A DNA stretch of 64,000 bases from Rossellomorea marisflavi (GCF_009806575.1 NZ_CP047095.1:2856001-2920000), one strand, 5' to 3'. Positions 27,555 through 38,791 are shown, counted from the first letter of the stretch. A program made the numbers and translations. Notes: generated from the letters alone by a model not told the origin.

Positions 27555-27756
27555 TCATACGTAAGCAATGACGGATAGATAAGTAACCGCAGCTTAAAGC
27601 GACCGGGGATGGTGAAAGCCCGGAATAGCGGAGAAACGGCGATCCCGAGCTCATACAATCGAAAGTGGATATGCCATGTGCATATCAACTAGGGTGGAAC
27701 CGCGAGCCAAAGCTCGTCCCTAGGCCTACAGTGCCTGGAGACGAGCTTTTTTTATT
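27555..27756 (+). promoter_or_regulatory. Glycine T-box riboswitch
   Basis: This leader senses uncharged tRNA-Gly and controls read-through into glyS. The diagnostic T-box AGGGTGGAACCGCG is at 27691-27704. A distal Stem I loop motif (GGTGAAAGCC) and a GGC triplet at 27638-27640 that may be the glycine specifier lie upstream. A terminator stem (AAGCTCGTC with GACGAGCTT) and T-run lie at 27710-27755; the T-box region would form the competing antiterminator. Confidence 0.93.
27710..27756 (+). terminator. T-box-controlled terminator
   Basis: AAGCTCGTC and GACGAGCTT pair with an inner TAGGC/GCCT stem, followed by seven T. It is the regulated terminator of the leader above. Confidence 0.88.
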
Positions 27757-27791
27757 GGCCGGCCCCCTTATCTAAAAAGGAGTGACAGATT

Positions 27792-29165
27792 ATGTCAATG
27801 GAACAAGTTGTGAATCTTGCAAAACACCGTGGATTTGTGTTCCCAGGATCTGAAATTTACGGTGGCCTTGCCAATACGTGGGATTACGGTCCCCTTGGCG
27901 TGGAACTCAAAAACAACATCAAGAAAGCATGGTGGAAGAAATTCGTCCAGGAATCCCCTTATAATGTCGGCCTAGATGCCAGCATCCTGATGAACCCCAA
28001 AACATGGGAAGCTTCCGGCCACGTCGGAAACTTCAATGACCCGATGATCGATTGTAAAAAATGCAAAACCCGTCATCGCGCTGATAAACTGATCGAGAAT
28101 GCCCTGGAAGCCAAAGGGATGGAAATGATCGTCGACGGCCTCCCGTTCGAGAAAATGGAAGAGATCATGAAGGAACATGAAATCGTCTGCCCGGATTGTG
28201 GCGCGCAGGATTTCACAGAAATCCGCCAGTTCAACTTGATGTTCAAAACGCACCAAGGCGTCACGGAATCCTCCACGAACGAAATCTTCCTTCGTCCGGA
28301 AACGGCTCAGGGAATCTTTGTGAACTTCAAGAACGTGCAGCGCTCCATGCGTAAAAAAATGCCTTTCGGGATTGCGCAGATCGGAAAAAGCTTCCGAAAT
28401 GAAATCACGCCGGGTAACTTCACGTTCAGAACACGCGAATTCGAACAGATGGAGCTTGAATTCTTCTGTAAGCCCGGTGAAGACCTTGAGTGGTTCTCTT
28501 ACTGGCGCGAATTCTGTAAGAACTGGTTACTGAACCTTGGTCTAAACGAAGACAATATGCGCCTGCGTGACCACGACGAAGACGAACTGTCCCACTACAG
28601 TAATGCCACTACCGACATTGAGTACAAATTCCCGTTCGGATGGGGCGAACTATGGGGTGTCGCTGACCGTACAGATTTCGATTTGAAGCGCCACATGGAA
28701 CATTCGAATGAAGACTTCCATTACATGGACCCGCAAACCAATGAAAAATATGTACCTTATTGCATCGAGCCTTCCCTCGGGGCAGATCGGGTGACGCTCG
28801 CCTTCCTATGTGATGCATTTGAAGAAGAGGAGCTTGAAAACGACTCCCGTACGGTGCTCCGCTTCCATCCTGCACTTGCACCATACAAGGCAGCCGTACT
28901 TCCGCTTTCGAAGAAGCTTTCGGACGATGCGTTCAAAGTGTATGAAGAGCTTTCCAAAGACCTTATGATTGACTTCGATGAGACGGCTTCCATCGGTAAA
29001 CGCTATCGTCGTCAAGATGAGATCGGTACCCCGTTCTGCATTACGTATGACTTTGATTCTGCTGAAGACGGACAAGTGACGGTCCGCGATCGTGATACGA
29101 TGGAGCAGGTTCGCATGCCGATCAGTGAAGTGAAAAGCTTCCTGGATGGTAAGATCAACTTCTAA
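27792..29165 (+). CDS. glyS: Glycyl-tRNA synthetase, alpha2 type
   Basis: This enzyme charges tRNA-Gly. The single 457-aa chain is the dimeric class II type: [20 protein letters not shown] at the N-terminus, FRPETAQG-type motif ([11 protein letters not shown]), motif 2 [20 protein letters not shown] in part, and motif 3 [10 protein letters not shown] zinc-ribbon-like CKKC ... CPDC insert lies at about residues 97-142. ATG follows AAAGGAG. B. subtilis has two-subunit glyQ-glyS near recO instead. Confidence 0.95.
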   Translation: MSMEQVVNLAKHRGFVFPGSEIYGGLANTWDYGPLGVELKNNIKKAWWKKFVQESPYNVGLDASILMNPKTWEASGHVGNFNDPMIDCKKCKTRHRADKLIENALEAKGMEMIVDGLPFEKMEEIMKEHEIVCPDCGAQDFTEIRQFNLMFKTHQGVTESSTNEIFLRPETAQGIFVNFKNVQRSMRKKMPFGIAQIGKSFRNEITPGNFTFRTREFEQMELEFFCKPGEDLEWFSYWREFCKNWLLNLGLNEDNMRLRDHDEDELSHYSNATTDIEYKFPFGWGELWGVADRTDFDLKRHMEHSNEDFHYMDPQTNEKYVPYCIEPSLGADRVTLAFLCDAFEEEELENDSRTVLRFHPALAPYKAAVLPLSKKLSDDAFKVYEELSKDLMIDFDETASIGKRYRRQDEIGTPFCITYDFDSAEDGQVTVRDRDTMEQVRMPISEVKSFLDGKINF

Positions 29166-29170
29166 ACAGT

Positions 29171-29205
29171 AAAAGACCTCCACGCCTGAGCGTGGAGGTC
29201 TTTCA
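29171..29205 (+). terminator. Rho-independent terminator of glyS
   Basis: A perfect 14-bp stem AAAGACCTCCACGC / GCGTGGAGGTCTTT with loop CTGA. Confidence 0.92.
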
Positions 29206-29218
29206 TTTCATGACACCA

Positions 29219-29253
29219 AAAGGACCGCTCCCTGCGAAAGGGGCGGTCCTTCT
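29219..29253 (-). terminator. Terminator of recO
   Basis: AAGGACCGCTCC pairs with GGGCGGTCCTT; the minus strand continues TTTT. It lies 20 bases after the recO stop. Confidence 0.75.
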
Positions 29254-29271
29254 CACTCTATTCACATCACA

Positions 29272-30024
29272 CTAGAATAAATCCTTCAGGTTGTCCATCT
29301 GATCCAGGAATCTCCTCGATTTCAAGTGCAGTCCGGAATATTCATCATAGTAGGTCCGGATGACCTTTTTCAATTCGGCCTTTGTTTCATCCTTCACCGA
29401 TACATTTCCCAACCGGTTGATATCAAAGTAATAGAAGACCCTCAATAATTTGACCGTCCCCTGCTTCAAAGGAAGGGCATGGGGATCCTTATGGGCGCAC
29501 CGGTGGCAGATGAAGCCATTTTCCCGGAATGAAAATGAGAAGGTCCCTTCCTTCTCGCCGCACACAGAGCATCCATCGAGGTTCGGATACAGTCCAAGAA
29601 CCGGCAGCATCTTCATTTCAAAGATATGGACAAGGATCTCGGGATCCACTTCCTCATCAAGATAATGCAAGGATTGGTGGAGAAGCTCGAACAGGAAGGG
29701 ATTCGGCTTCCGGTCCTCCGTTGCCTTATCCAGCAGCTCCACCATGTAGGTGGCGTAGGACGTCTTGAACAAGTCTTCACGGATATGGCGAAGTGACTCC
29801 ACCATTTCCCCCTGCTGAAGGGTACCGAGGCCGCTTCCTTTGATATACATGAAATAGCCGTATGTAAATAACTGTGATATGGCGGAAAGACGGCTGTTGG
29901 GCTTCTTAGCACCGCGAGCCATCAGTCCCACCTTACCGAATTCCCTAGAGAAGACGGTAACGATCTTATTCGTCTCGCCATAGTCATTCGTCCTGATGAC
30001 GATTCCTTCACATTTCTGTAGCAT
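29272..30024 (-). CDS. recO: DNA repair protein RecO
   Basis: RecO loads RecA on SSB-coated DNA in gap repair. The 250-aa protein has an N-terminal OB fold ([19 protein letters not shown]), a helical middle and a zinc site CSVCG ... CHRC at about residues 151-178. ATG 30024 follows GGGAGGTG. It lies downstream of era and yqzL, in the same order as B. subtilis. Confidence 0.95.
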   Translation of the reverse strand: MLQKCEGIVIRTNDYGETNKIVTVFSREFGKVGLMARGAKKPNSRLSAISQLFTYGYFMYIKGSGLGTLQQGEMVESLRHIREDLFKTSYATYMVELLDKATEDRKPNPFLFELLHQSLHYLDEEVDPEILVHIFEMKMLPVLGLYPNLDGCSVCGEKEGTFSFSFRENGFICHRCAHKDPHALPLKQGTVKLLRVFYYFDINRLGNVSVKDETKAELKKVIRTYYDEYSGLHLKSRRFLDQMDNLKDLF

Positions 30025-30070
30025 AAGGCCACCTCCCGACGTCCATTTGTCCGGGTGATGACAAACTCGT

Positions 30071-30214
30071 TTACGTTATAGGAAAATCCGCTTCTGAATT
30101 TTCCTCATCAAATCCTGTTATTTCATCACTTGAATCTTTTTCGAGTTCTTTAAAGAGCAGATACGTGTCGATACTTCCTGTTTGTGAAAAGAACTTCCAG
30201 GTTAAGTCTAACAT
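30071..30214 (-). CDS. yqzL: YqzL small protein
   Basis: This 47-aa acidic protein begins [20 protein letters not shown] and matches the short YqzL family found between era and recO in Bacillus. ATG 30214 is seven bases after AAAGGTGG. No membrane helix is seen. Function unknown. Confidence 0.85.
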   Translation of the reverse strand: MLDLTWKFFSQTGSIDTYLLFKELEKDSSDEITGFDEENSEADFPIT

Positions 30215-30317
30215 ATAAAACCCACCTTTCTGGATTTAAGCTAGTAAGACCTTTCATGTGATTAGAGTGAGCATTTCAAGCAGATTTGATGTGTTCTAAA
30301 TATTGTTAATCCCAAGA

Positions 30318-31638
<1,321 letters not shown>

Positions 31639-31755
31639 TTACCCCTTCATTTTACTACACTTTTTCTGAAATGACATGGGATGTTATCAAATTGTTAATA
31701 AATAGTTAGATTATTCAAATAATTTTCCATCACTTTCCCTCATTCCCTTCCTCCA

Positions 31756-31769
31756 TTAAAACGCTTTCA
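31756..31769 (-). promoter_or_regulatory. Cre-like site upstream of cdd
   Basis: On the minus strand TGAAAGCGTTTTAA matches the CcpA cre consensus (TGWAARCGYTWWCW) except at one position. It lies between dgkA and cdd. Weak evidence for carbon control. Confidence 0.25.
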
Positions 31770-31782
31770 GTCAGGAAAATCA

Positions 31783-31802
31783 AATGTCCCGAAATGGGGA
31801 CA
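31783..31802 (-). terminator. Possible weak terminator of dgkA
   Basis: ATGTCCC pairs with GGGACAT around a short loop six bases past the dgkA stop; the following T-run is poor. Confidence 0.4.
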
Positions 31803-31807
31803 TGGAT

Positions 31808-32191
31808 TTAGAGAATAGCCAGTATTTTCGGGACGAAAATGATCAGCCCGATAATCGCTGAGCAGATGGCAAATAGCAGCACGGCGCCGGAACCAAGATC
31901 CTTTGCCAGCTTGGCAAGGGGGTGATAGTCCCCGGTCGAAAGGTCAACCGTCTTCTCGATGGCCGTATTCACCATTTCAAGGGAATGCATCAGGAAGATC
32001 AGGATGAGGATGATCATCCATTCCATTTTCGACACGTGGAGCAGGGTGGCCATGATGAGAACGATGATCCCCACGCATGTATGGATCCTGAAGTTCTGCT
32101 CGGATTTCCATGCGCTCACCACCCCTTCCCATGCATAGCCGAATGACCTCAACAGCTTCTTGAAGCCGCCGTTAGCCCCTTTGGAGTCCAT
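31808..32191 (-). CDS. dgkA: Undecaprenol kinase DgkA
   Basis: This membrane kinase phosphorylates undecaprenol (or diacylglycerol) in envelope synthesis. The 127-aa protein has three membrane helices and the family signature [15 protein letters not shown] with the later [18 protein letters not shown] 32191 gives MDSKGANGG, matching the B. subtilis start MDSK, and overlaps ybeY by 20 bases. Confidence 0.92.
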   Translation of the reverse strand: MDSKGANGGFKKLLRSFGYAWEGVVSAWKSEQNFRIHTCVGIIVLIMATLLHVSKMEWMIILILIFLMHSLEMVNTAIEKTVDLSTGDYHPLAKLAKDLGSGAVLLFAICSAIIGLIIFVPKILAIL

Positions 32192-32645
32192 ATGCGTCCA
32201 GGATATCCCTTTGTCTCTGGAACATCCTCTCTTCGTCTTCTTTATCCATATGGTCGTAGCCAAGCAAATGGAGGAAGCCATGAAGGGCTAGGAATCCAAG
32301 CTCCCTTTCGAAGGAATGGCCGTATTCTTCGGCCTGTTCACGCGTTCGTTCGATGGAGATCACGATGTCCCCCAGTACGCGCGGCATCCCTTCCCCGATG
32401 ATTTCCACCTCGTCTTCACCCAGCTCTTCAAGAGCGAAAGAAATGACGTCCGTCGGCTGATCCTTCTCACGATACTCCCGGTTGATTTCCCTGATCCGGT
32501 CATTGGTGACGAAGGTGACGGACACTTCACTTCCCTCTTCGATCCCTTCCTTGCCTGCGGCAAAGTCAAGGATGGAGTGGACGAGCTCAGAATCCTTCTC
32601 CTCTATCTCTTCCGTTTCATCTATCATGTCAATATGCAAGATCAT
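32172..32645 (-). CDS. ybeY: Endoribonuclease YbeY
   Basis: YbeY is a zinc-dependent RNase for 16S rRNA 3' end processing and quality control. The 157-aa protein shows the metal site [11 protein letters not shown] (three His) at about residues 125-135. ATG 32645 has AAAAGGAG at good spacing; the other in-frame ATG six bases upstream is too close to it. It lies between pgpH and dgkA as in B. subtilis. Confidence 0.93.
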   Translation of the reverse strand: MILHIDMIDETEEIEEKDSELVHSILDFAAGKEGIEEGSEVSVTFVTNDRIREINREYREKDQPTDVISFALEELGEDEVEIIGEGMPRVLGDIVISIERTREQAEEYGHSFERELGFLALHGFLHLLGYDHMDKEDEERMFQRQRDILDAYGLQRG

Positions 32646-32647
32646 GT

Positions 32648-34795
32648 TCATTCTCCTTTTGCTTGTTCTTCCGGATATTCAATCCTTGGATGGAATATCC
32701 CGTTCAAAGTCTCGCACAGGGCCCTTTTCACCTGCTCCAGCTGTTTGAGTGTGATGTCGCACTCATTGAACTGTCCGTCCTGAAGTCTGTCCTGGACGAT
32801 GGAGTGGATCAGGTTCTTGATTTCCTCCTGTGTGGGAGACGACTTAGAGCGTACGGCTGCCTCCACGCTATCCGAGATCGAGATGATGGCCGCCTCGATG
32901 GTTTGCGGCTTGGGACCGGGATAGCGATACTCTTCTTCCTTCACAGCTTTCCCCTGTTCCTTCGCCTTATAATAAAAGAATTTCAAAAGCGTGGTCCCAT
33001 GGTGCTGCTCGGCGATATCGATGATCTCTTTAGGAAGCTTGTGCTTCCTCAGCATGTCTGCACCGTCCGTCGTATGACTAATGATAACATCCCGGCTCGT
33101 TTCAGGCGATACCCGGTCATGGGGATTTTTTCGGTTCATCTGGTTTTCGATGAAGAACTGGGGACGTTTTGATTTCCCCACATCGTGATAATAACATCCG
33201 ACGCGGGCAAGAAGGCCGTTGGCTCCGATGGCTTCACATGCGGATTCGGCGAGATTTGCCACCATGACGCTGTGATGATACGTCCCCGGAGCCTCGGTCA
33301 AAAGCTTCTTCAGGAGCGGCTGAGTCGGCCTTGAGAGCTCCATGAGGCGCATGGAAGACAGGATGCCGAACCCTGCTTCGAAAAAGGGCAGGAATCCGAT
33401 TGTGAAGATGGATGAACCTACTCCTGAAATCAACGCAAAAATGAAGTAATACAGATACTCTGTGTTTGTATAGGACGTGCCGCTCAGCAGGATCAGGAAT
33501 GCAAGGACCAGGACGTTCACCAACGCGACAAAAAGACCGGCACGGAGGATATTGGACCGCTGATTCTTACTCACAAGGAAAAGCACGCCTGCAACCCCGC
33601 TGAACAGGGTATAGATGGCGATTTCAAAGTCGATCGCACCCGTGAACGGATGGTGGAAGATCACGCTCGAGCAGGCAGACAGGATGAAGACCATCATCAT
33701 GGCGATCCTCTCATTCAACAGGATCCTGAGGATCATGCCGCTGAACGCTGCCGGGAGTATGTAGGCAATATCATTGAATTGAAGCTGCTCAAGGAGACCG
33801 ACAATCTTCATGATCAAAAGGGAAATGACGAAAATGATGCTTGTGAGCAGCAGGTAATTCTGCTTTCTTTCTTCCGTGATCTGAAGGGTATAAAAGAAAT
33901 AATACAATGATCCGATGATGACGATCACAAAGATCGCGAGACCGAGGAACGGTTTTACCGAGAAGCTGTTATCGACCATTCCGAGTGCCTTCAGGATTTC
34001 GTATTTTTTCGGCGTCACGAGTTCTCCGTCTTCCACGATGACACCGCCTTCAATGATTTCAACGGAGCGGACATTGGCAACCGCCTGTTTCTTCAGTTCT
34101 TCCGTCTTTTCTTTATCATAATATTCCGTCGGCTCGAGGGCCAGATTCCCAAGATCGATGGCCACCTGAAGAAGATTGCCATTGAACGAAAACTTGGATA
34201 TCCGCTGTTCGAGTTCAAGACGTGCTTCCTTCAGGTCCTCTTCCTTGACGTGGTCCTCCATGATCACCTGCATCTGGGTGGACACCACCGTTTCAACACG
34301 GTCAAGGTCTTCCCCCGATGCTTCGAGCATGGTCAACAAGCGATCATCCTTCAGCGTATCCGCTGCATCGTTTTCCTTCGGCAGCTTCTCTTTCAGCTGA
34401 TTGAGCTGTTCGGTCAGTTCTTTTTTGGAAGGTGGTTTCAGATTATCCCGGTCCTTTTCCTCGGACTGTTTCTTCACTTCCTTCACGCTCTCGATCATGG
34501 AGTGGACGAGGGCATTGGAATTGTCGATGGCCCCTTCTTTCGGGGTATATACCTTTCCGACTTCCCTTTCCGCCTCTTCTTTCTTTTTCTCCGTCGCTTC
34601 GGCATCAACGAATTTCTTCGGTGCCCGGATGGTCGTCTGTGCTTCTTCATATAGATGGATATCGAGGGTTTTCGGTTTTACATTCCCATATAGGACTCCG
34701 AAGACGATGAGCCCGAGGAGGATGAATAGCAGGTTCGTGAATAATCGGTAGCTTAGTATGCTTCTTATCTTGTTCAATAATGGGTGCGTGCGCAT
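32648..34795 (-). CDS. pgpH: Cyclic-di-AMP phosphodiesterase PgpH (YqfF)
   Basis: PgpH degrades the messenger c-di-AMP. The 715-aa protein has an N-terminal membrane helix, a large extracytoplasmic domain (about 40-290, Lys/Glu-rich), seven membrane helices (7TMR-HDED, about 295-490) and a cytoplasmic HD domain ([14 protein letters not shown] ... [13 protein letters not shown], then SHTTDG and EQHHGTT). ATG follows GGGGG. ybeY follows immediately. Confidence 0.95.
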   Translation of the reverse strand: MRTHPLLNKIRSILSYRLFTNLLFILLGLIVFGVLYGNVKPKTLDIHLYEEAQTTIRAPKKFVDAEATEKKKEEAEREVGKVYTPKEGAIDNSNALVHSMIESVKEVKKQSEEKDRDNLKPPSKKELTEQLNQLKEKLPKENDAADTLKDDRLLTMLEASGEDLDRVETVVSTQMQVIMEDHVKEEDLKEARLELEQRISKFSFNGNLLQVAIDLGNLALEPTEYYDKEKTEELKKQAVANVRSVEIIEGGVIVEDGELVTPKKYEILKALGMVDNSFSVKPFLGLAIFVIVIIGSLYYFFYTLQITEERKQNYLLLTSIIFVISLLIMKIVGLLEQLQFNDIAYILPAAFSGMILRILLNERIAMMMVFILSACSSVIFHHPFTGAIDFEIAIYTLFSGVAGVLFLVSKNQRSNILRAGLFVALVNVLVLAFLILLSGTSYTNTEYLYYFIFALISGVGSSIFTIGFLPFFEAGFGILSSMRLMELSRPTQPLLKKLLTEAPGTYHHSVMVANLAESACEAIGANGLLARVGCYYHDVGKSKRPQFFIENQMNRKNPHDRVSPETSRDVIISHTTDGADMLRKHKLPKEIIDIAEQHHGTTLLKFFYYKAKEQGKAVKEEEYRYPGPKPQTIEAAIISISDSVEAAVRSKSSPTQEEIKNLIHSIVQDRLQDGQFNECDITLKQLEQVKRALCETLNGIFHPRIEYPEEQAKGE

Positions 34796-34907
34796 AGTGA
34801 CCCCCTGTTGTAGCGGTTTCCGGCAACATAAGGCCGGTCCAGGAAATACATATGTAAAATGATAGCAGTTTTTTACTTATTTATCTATGTATAAAAGGGT
34901 ACAAAAA

Positions 34908-34953
34908 AGATTGATCCTCGCCGCGCATGGCGACATGACGCGCGAGATCAATC
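34908..34953 (-). terminator. Terminator of phoH
   Basis: GATTGATCCTCG pairs with CGAGATCAATC with additional GC pairs inside. The minus strand continues with six T. Confidence 0.82.
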
Positions 34954-34959
34954 CTGGTA

Positions 34960-35925
34960 TTATCCTTGTTGTTCGTTTTTTTCATACGCATCGATGATTT
35001 TCGCCACGAGAGGGTGACGGACCACATCGGCCTGTTCGAGATAGATGAATTCCACCCCTTTGACGTCTTTAAGGATCTTTTCCGATGAAATCAACCCCGA
35101 TTCACTTCCACGCGGAAGGTCTACCTGGGAACGGTCACCCGTGATGATCATCTTGGAATCAAATCCCAATCGGGTCAGGAACATCTTCATCTGTGCCTTG
35201 GTCGTATTCTGGGCCTCGTCCAGGATGACAAAGGCATCATCCAGGGTCCTTCCCCTCATATAGGCAAGGGGCGCGATCTCGATGGTGCCTCTCTCGATGA
35301 GGCGGGCAGTATGCTCTGCTCCCAACACATCGTGAAGGGCATCATAGAGCGGCCGCAGATAGGGATCGACCTTCTCCTTCAGGTCACCCGGCAGGAAACC
35401 GAGACTTTCTCCGGCTTCCACTGCTGGCCTCGTCAGGATGATCTTCTTCACCTGACCGTTTTTCATGGCGTGAACGGCCATGACTACGGCGAGATACGTC
35501 TTCCCAGTACCTGCTGGGCCGATGCCGAAGACAAGATCTTTCTTCCTGATGGCCTGGATATATTGTCGTTGGCCAAGGGTCTTGACCCTGATTGATTTCC
35601 CCTTGGCATTCTTTGTGATTTCTTCTTGATAAAGGTCGGCAAAATACTCAAGCGTCCCTTGTTTCCCCATTTCAATGGCATACAGGACATCCCTTGAACT
35701 GATATTGATGCCTTTTCGGATAACGGCCACAAGCTGATCGGCGATTTCGACGGTCAGGCGCACCTCTTCGTCCTTACCGGATACGAGAAGTTCCTCTCCC
35801 CGGGTGACGATTGAAACGCTGAGTTCCGTTTCCAACAATTTTAAATGTGAATCCGATACCCCAAAGAGCGCCACGGCTTCATTCGGGTTCTCAAGCTGCA
35901 ATTTCATTAAGATTTCGTCTGACAT
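34960..35925 (-). CDS. phoH: PhoH family ATPase
   Basis: This is a cytosolic P-loop ATPase related to the N-terminal half of superfamily 1 helicases. The 321-aa protein has an N-terminal RNA-binding-like region, Walker A GPAGTGKTYLAV and Walker B FVILDEAQN, with LTRLGFDSKMIITGD after it. It starts three bases after the yqfD stop, so yqfC-yqfD-phoH form one transcription unit. The cellular role is unsettled. Confidence 0.93.
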   Translation of the reverse strand: MSDEILMKLQLENPNEAVALFGVSDSHLKLLETELSVSIVTRGEELLVSGKDEEVRLTVEIADQLVAVIRKGINISSRDVLYAIEMGKQGTLEYFADLYQEEITKNAKGKSIRVKTLGQRQYIQAIRKKDLVFGIGPAGTGKTYLAVVMAVHAMKNGQVKKIILTRPAVEAGESLGFLPGDLKEKVDPYLRPLYDALHDVLGAEHTARLIERGTIEIAPLAYMRGRTLDDAFVILDEAQNTTKAQMKMFLTRLGFDSKMIITGDRSQVDLPRGSESGLISSEKILKDVKGVEFIYLEQADVVRHPLVAKIIDAYEKNEQQG

Positions 35926-35928
35926 TCG

Positions 35929-37116
35929 CTAGTCTCCTTGAATGAGTGGTTGTCCTACTGCAATGTTTTCTACTACCTTAAAGTGAATGGTTACCCTAAC
36001 TTTACCATTCTCGAACTTCTCATGCAAAATTTTTTCTCCCTTTATTTCCGCATCGTCCGGAAGTTGGGATAGAAGGTTGTTCCGTGCAAGCTTCCTCGCT
36101 TCTGCAAGAGCTTCCTTTTTTGTATACTTGCGGTCCACCACTTCTTTCTCTTTTATGGAAGTGTCGGTTATGGCGATGGGTGTTTCCCATTTCAAAAAGC
36201 GCAGCCGCTTCGTGTTCTCTTCTTTCACGGATTCCTTATATTCAGGATCCCCGAAGCCCCATACAGGAAGTTTCCATCCGAATATCCCGACGTGGAAACG
36301 CCTCTTTTCATTTCCTGTAAAGACGGAAAACGTTGATTGGAGAGGAAGGTCGACGCTCGTCTTATACCAGGTTTCCCCGAAGACCTCGCCTTTGGCGGGT
36401 ACGCCCTTTGGTTTATCCTCTGTACCGATCAACCCGGATACAAGCAGCTGCCCCTTTTCCACATAGTCGGAGACCGCCACTTTCGGATCACCCTCTTCTA
36501 CGAACATGCGGACAATGACCGCTTTCTTACCGGCCACAAGATGCTGTGCCCCTGTGACTTCCCCCGGTTCGGGCGCATTCTTCTCGACTACCTGGAAGTG
36601 AAAGGTTGTCCCCTTAAGGTCCACGCCGACCCAGGTGATATTATCCATGCGATAAGATAATTCCCGCTGGATGGTTTCCACATCCGGGACCGTGAACTGC
36701 GTTTTACCCGTGGAGAGCCCCAATGACTTCAATTCTTTCCTCATCTGATGCTCGACTTCCGGGGATGCCCCCTTGATCTCGATCCCCCAGATCATATTGG
36801 AGAGGACGAAGATGATGGCGAAGAAAGCGAGGGCTCCGGCGAGAAAACCGGAATTCTTCCATATCCGCTTCAAAAGGAACGGCCCCCCCTCTCCTTTCAA
36901 GAAGGAGACCCTGCAGTCGAACGGGCGCACAGCATGCCTCAGCTTATGTACGTCACTGAATGCGATCTGGAATGTGATGGCTCCCGTTGCCTTCCGTTTT
37001 ACATCCCATACCGGGATCCCTGCCTTCAATAAGGCGTTCAGTGCAGGTTCCATCACCCTACCCTCGATCTTAACCATGACCTTGCCATTGATAAAGGTGA
37101 CCCATTGATTCTTCAA
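35929..37116 (-). CDS. yqfD: Sporulation protein YqfD
   Basis: YqfD is a sporulation-stage membrane protein, 395 aa here. It has an N-terminal soluble part, a membrane helix (NSGFLAGALAFFAIIFVLSN, about 88-107), and a large extracytoplasmic domain (about 110-390). The start is TTG 37116, eight bases after AGGAGG. It is in the same unit as yqfC, behind a sigma-E-like promoter. In B. subtilis the pair belongs to the sigma-E regulon. Confidence 0.92.
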   Translation of the reverse strand: MKNQWVTFINGKVMVKIEGRVMEPALNALLKAGIPVWDVKRKATGAITFQIAFSDVHKLRHAVRPFDCRVSFLKGEGGPFLLKRIWKNSGFLAGALAFFAIIFVLSNMIWGIEIKGASPEVEHQMRKELKSLGLSTGKTQFTVPDVETIQRELSYRMDNITWVGVDLKGTTFHFQVVEKNAPEPGEVTGAQHLVAGKKAVIVRMFVEEGDPKVAVSDYVEKGQLLVSGLIGTEDKPKGVPAKGEVFGETWYKTSVDLPLQSTFSVFTGNEKRRFHVGIFGWKLPVWGFGDPEYKESVKEENTKRLRFLKWETPIAITDTSIKEKEVVDRKYTKKEALAEARKLARNNLLSQLPDDAEIKGEKILHEKFENGKVRVTIHFKVVENIAVGQPLIQGD

Positions 37117-37128
37117 AGTCCGTTCCTC

Positions 37129-37413
37129 CTACTCATCTAAATAGATTACTTCGACGACTTTTCCCTGCAAGAGGATCTCCTCAGGGAGGATGATTTTGAT
37201 CACAAATTGCTCCCCCTTGATTAAGAGCTGTCCTTGCTTCAGGAGCAATCTCACTTCATCATCCGCAAAAGTCAGCAGCCCCCTGTGGTTTTCTATATAA
37301 ATATGGATTTGTCCAATCATTGTGATGCGGGGTAGGTCCATCATGACATCTTCCGGCAGGTCCATCTTCTCTGTCATCCATTTGCGCATTTCCTGGAACC
37401 AGTTTTTCGCCAT
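37129..37413 (-). CDS. yqfC: Sporulation protein YqfC
   Basis: This 94-aa protein is close to the B. subtilis length (93). It has an amphipathic N-terminus (NWFQEMRKWMTEKMDL), then a YabP/YqfC-type beta-rich domain (ITMIGQIHIYIENHRGLL, and KGEQFVIKIILPEE). ATG 37413 is preceded by GGGGG; a longer frame to 37560 would start upstream of the predicted promoter. It precedes yqfD. Confidence 0.9.
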   Translation of the reverse strand: MAKNWFQEMRKWMTEKMDLPEDVMMDLPRITMIGQIHIYIENHRGLLTFADDEVRLLLKQGQLLIKGEQFVIKIILPEEILLQGKVVEVIYLDE

Positions 37414-37438
37414 AAAAAAAGAACCCCCTTTCATCTCA

Positions 37439-37467
37439 TACGTATGAGTTAATTGAGAGATATATGT
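37439..37467 (-). promoter_or_regulatory. Candidate sigma-E promoter of yqfCD
   Basis: On the minus strand ACATATAT (37467-37460) and CATACGTA (37446-37439) are 13 bases apart, close to the sigma-E consensus (ATA-type -35, CATACAAT -10). It agrees with the known sigma-E control of yqfCD. Confidence 0.5.
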
Positions 37468-37552
37468 ATAGCCCTTGTATAAAATCCAGGTTTCCTTAAA
37501 GCTTGCAGCCCCCCTGCCTCCAATGAAGGAAAGTTGACTGCCCAAATAACGT

Positions 37553-37580
37553 ACATTCACCCGATGTAGAGCATAGGATA
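37553..37580 (+). promoter_or_regulatory. Candidate sigma-K promoter
   Basis: AC at 37553-37554 and CATAGGATA at 37572-37580 are 17 bases apart, fitting the sigma-K pattern AC and CATANNNTA. It lies 30 bases before the gene at 37610. Confidence 0.4.
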
Positions 37581-37609
37581 TCTCGACAACCCAGAAGGGA
37601 TTGAGAGAA

Positions 37610-38104
37610 ATGTATGACGATCCACATAGGTACTACCATCCAAACTTCTACTACAAGAACACGGGGTGCGGGAGGATGAGTCCTTCTTATTGGAGCTGTC
37701 CTGTTGAAAGTCGCACATCTACACCTCCGCACGTTTATAATGGGGCTCCCTCTTTTCCGCTTAACCACTGCCCCGTACCGTTCGGAGGTGCTTCCACTTT
37801 TCAACAGCCTGGTCCTATGCCGGGGAGGAACATGGCTATAGAAGATAGGAATGAAAACGGCAATAAAAGTGCCGTTTATTTTGGGCGAACACCTGATGAA
37901 TGGATTACTCATACGGACTTTCTAGTAAATAAAGGGTTAGAGGATGTCAAAAGGGGAATAAACGCTACTCATATTCTTCAGGAATTCATTTTAATGGGCG
38001 TTCTTGTCGGGAAAGGCTTTGCACCAGAAAAAGCATATAAAACAGTGGAAGAATGGGAGCGTAATGGCGCATCCAAGCTTCTTCTGCAAAGCAAAAGCAT
38101 GTAG
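37610..38104 (+). CDS. Unrecognised protein, possible spore-layer component
   Basis: The 164-aa product has two parts. The first ~75 residues are rich in Tyr, Pro, Asn, Ser and Cys (MYDDPHRYYHPNFYYKNTGC, then MSPSYWSCP), a composition seen in many spore coat proteins. The last ~65 form a regular helical domain (THTDFLVNKGLEDVKRGINA to EEWERNGASK). ATG 37610 follows GAAGGG. It is divergent from yqfC, with a sigma-K-like promoter upstream. I do not recognise a family; a coat role is inferred only. Confidence 0.7.
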   Translation: MYDDPHRYYHPNFYYKNTGCGRMSPSYWSCPVESRTSTPPHVYNGAPSFPLNHCPVPFGGASTFQQPGPMPGRNMAIEDRNENGNKSAVYFGRTPDEWITHTDFLVNKGLEDVKRGINATHILQEFILMGVLVGKGFAPEKAYKTVEEWERNGASKLLLQSKSM

Positions 38105-38137
38105 ATGGTTCGTGAGGCATCCCATTAAGTCATGAAT

Positions 38138-38175
38138 AAAGGGAGTGCGATTGTAAGAATATCGCACTCCCTCAG
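38138..38175. terminator. Hairpin downstream of the 37610 gene
   Basis: GGGAGTGCGAT pairs with ATCGCACTCCC around a 9-base loop. T-tracts on both sides are modest. Confidence 0.65.
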
Positions 38176-38215
38176 CGTTTTGAAGAAAACTTGATCAAGG
38201 CCATTTTCTCCAAAG

Positions 38216-38245
38216 AAAAAGGTGAGGTTTCACGTGCACCTCACC
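38216..38245 (-). terminator. Terminator of the floA operon
   Basis: GGTGAGGT and ACCTCACC pair; on the minus strand the stem is followed by TTTTTCTTT. It lies ~95 bases after the 38340 gene. Confidence 0.8.
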
Positions 38246-38339
38246 CATTCCAAATGACGTATGGATCCGTCTTCATCCACACTTTAAACTTACTGCATTA
38301 CCAAACGAAGATTGCGCTCAGGCTGCATCAATCGTTCAA

Positions 38340-38765
38340 TTATTTCCGGTGATGCCTTCTTCTCGATCTTGGCGCTCCGAAAACTTCGGAGTAAATGAAC
38401 CCTTTCACCACGTCATCTTGATTGTGGAAATCGAGGTCGATGCGCTTTGTCCGAATGGTTTCAGCCTTCGCCAATGTTTTCTCCATCTGCTTCGATAACC
38501 GCTTTTCCTCTTCTTTCAAGGTATGGGCAACAGTATTCTGAGCGGCTGCCTTCTTCTCTTCAAAACGTGTCTGGATGCTCGCGGCACCCTTTTTCACTTG
38601 TTCTTCGACTCTTGCTTTTGTTTGTTCGATTTCAGGTGACCGGGAAGGATTGCTGCCCGGGGTCGGCGTACGGGGTCTGTTGGTCTGATCCTTTCCCTTT
38701 TCTTTATTACGGCCGAAAAGGGCGGAGATCAGACCGATGACAATCGCAAGTATCAGTCCTTCCAT
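38340..38765 (-). CDS. yqfB: YqfB-like protein of the floA operon
   Basis: This 141-aa protein has an N-terminal membrane helix (MEGLILAIVIGLISALFG), a Pro/Ser/Lys-rich linker and a long charged coiled-coil (about 50-105), ending in a basic tail (APRSRRRHHRK). It is third in the unit yqeZ-floA-this gene, where B. subtilis has yqfB; the name rests on position. AAAGGAG precedes the ATG. Function unknown. Confidence 0.65.
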   Translation of the reverse strand: MEGLILAIVIGLISALFGRNKEKGKDQTNRPRTPTPGSNPSRSPEIEQTKARVEEQVKKGAASIQTRFEEKKAAAQNTVAHTLKEEEKRLSKQMEKTLAKAETIRTKRIDLDFHNQDDVVKGFIYSEVFGAPRSRRRHHRK

Positions 38766-38791
38766 GAAGGCATCTCCTTTCCTTCAGGGAC

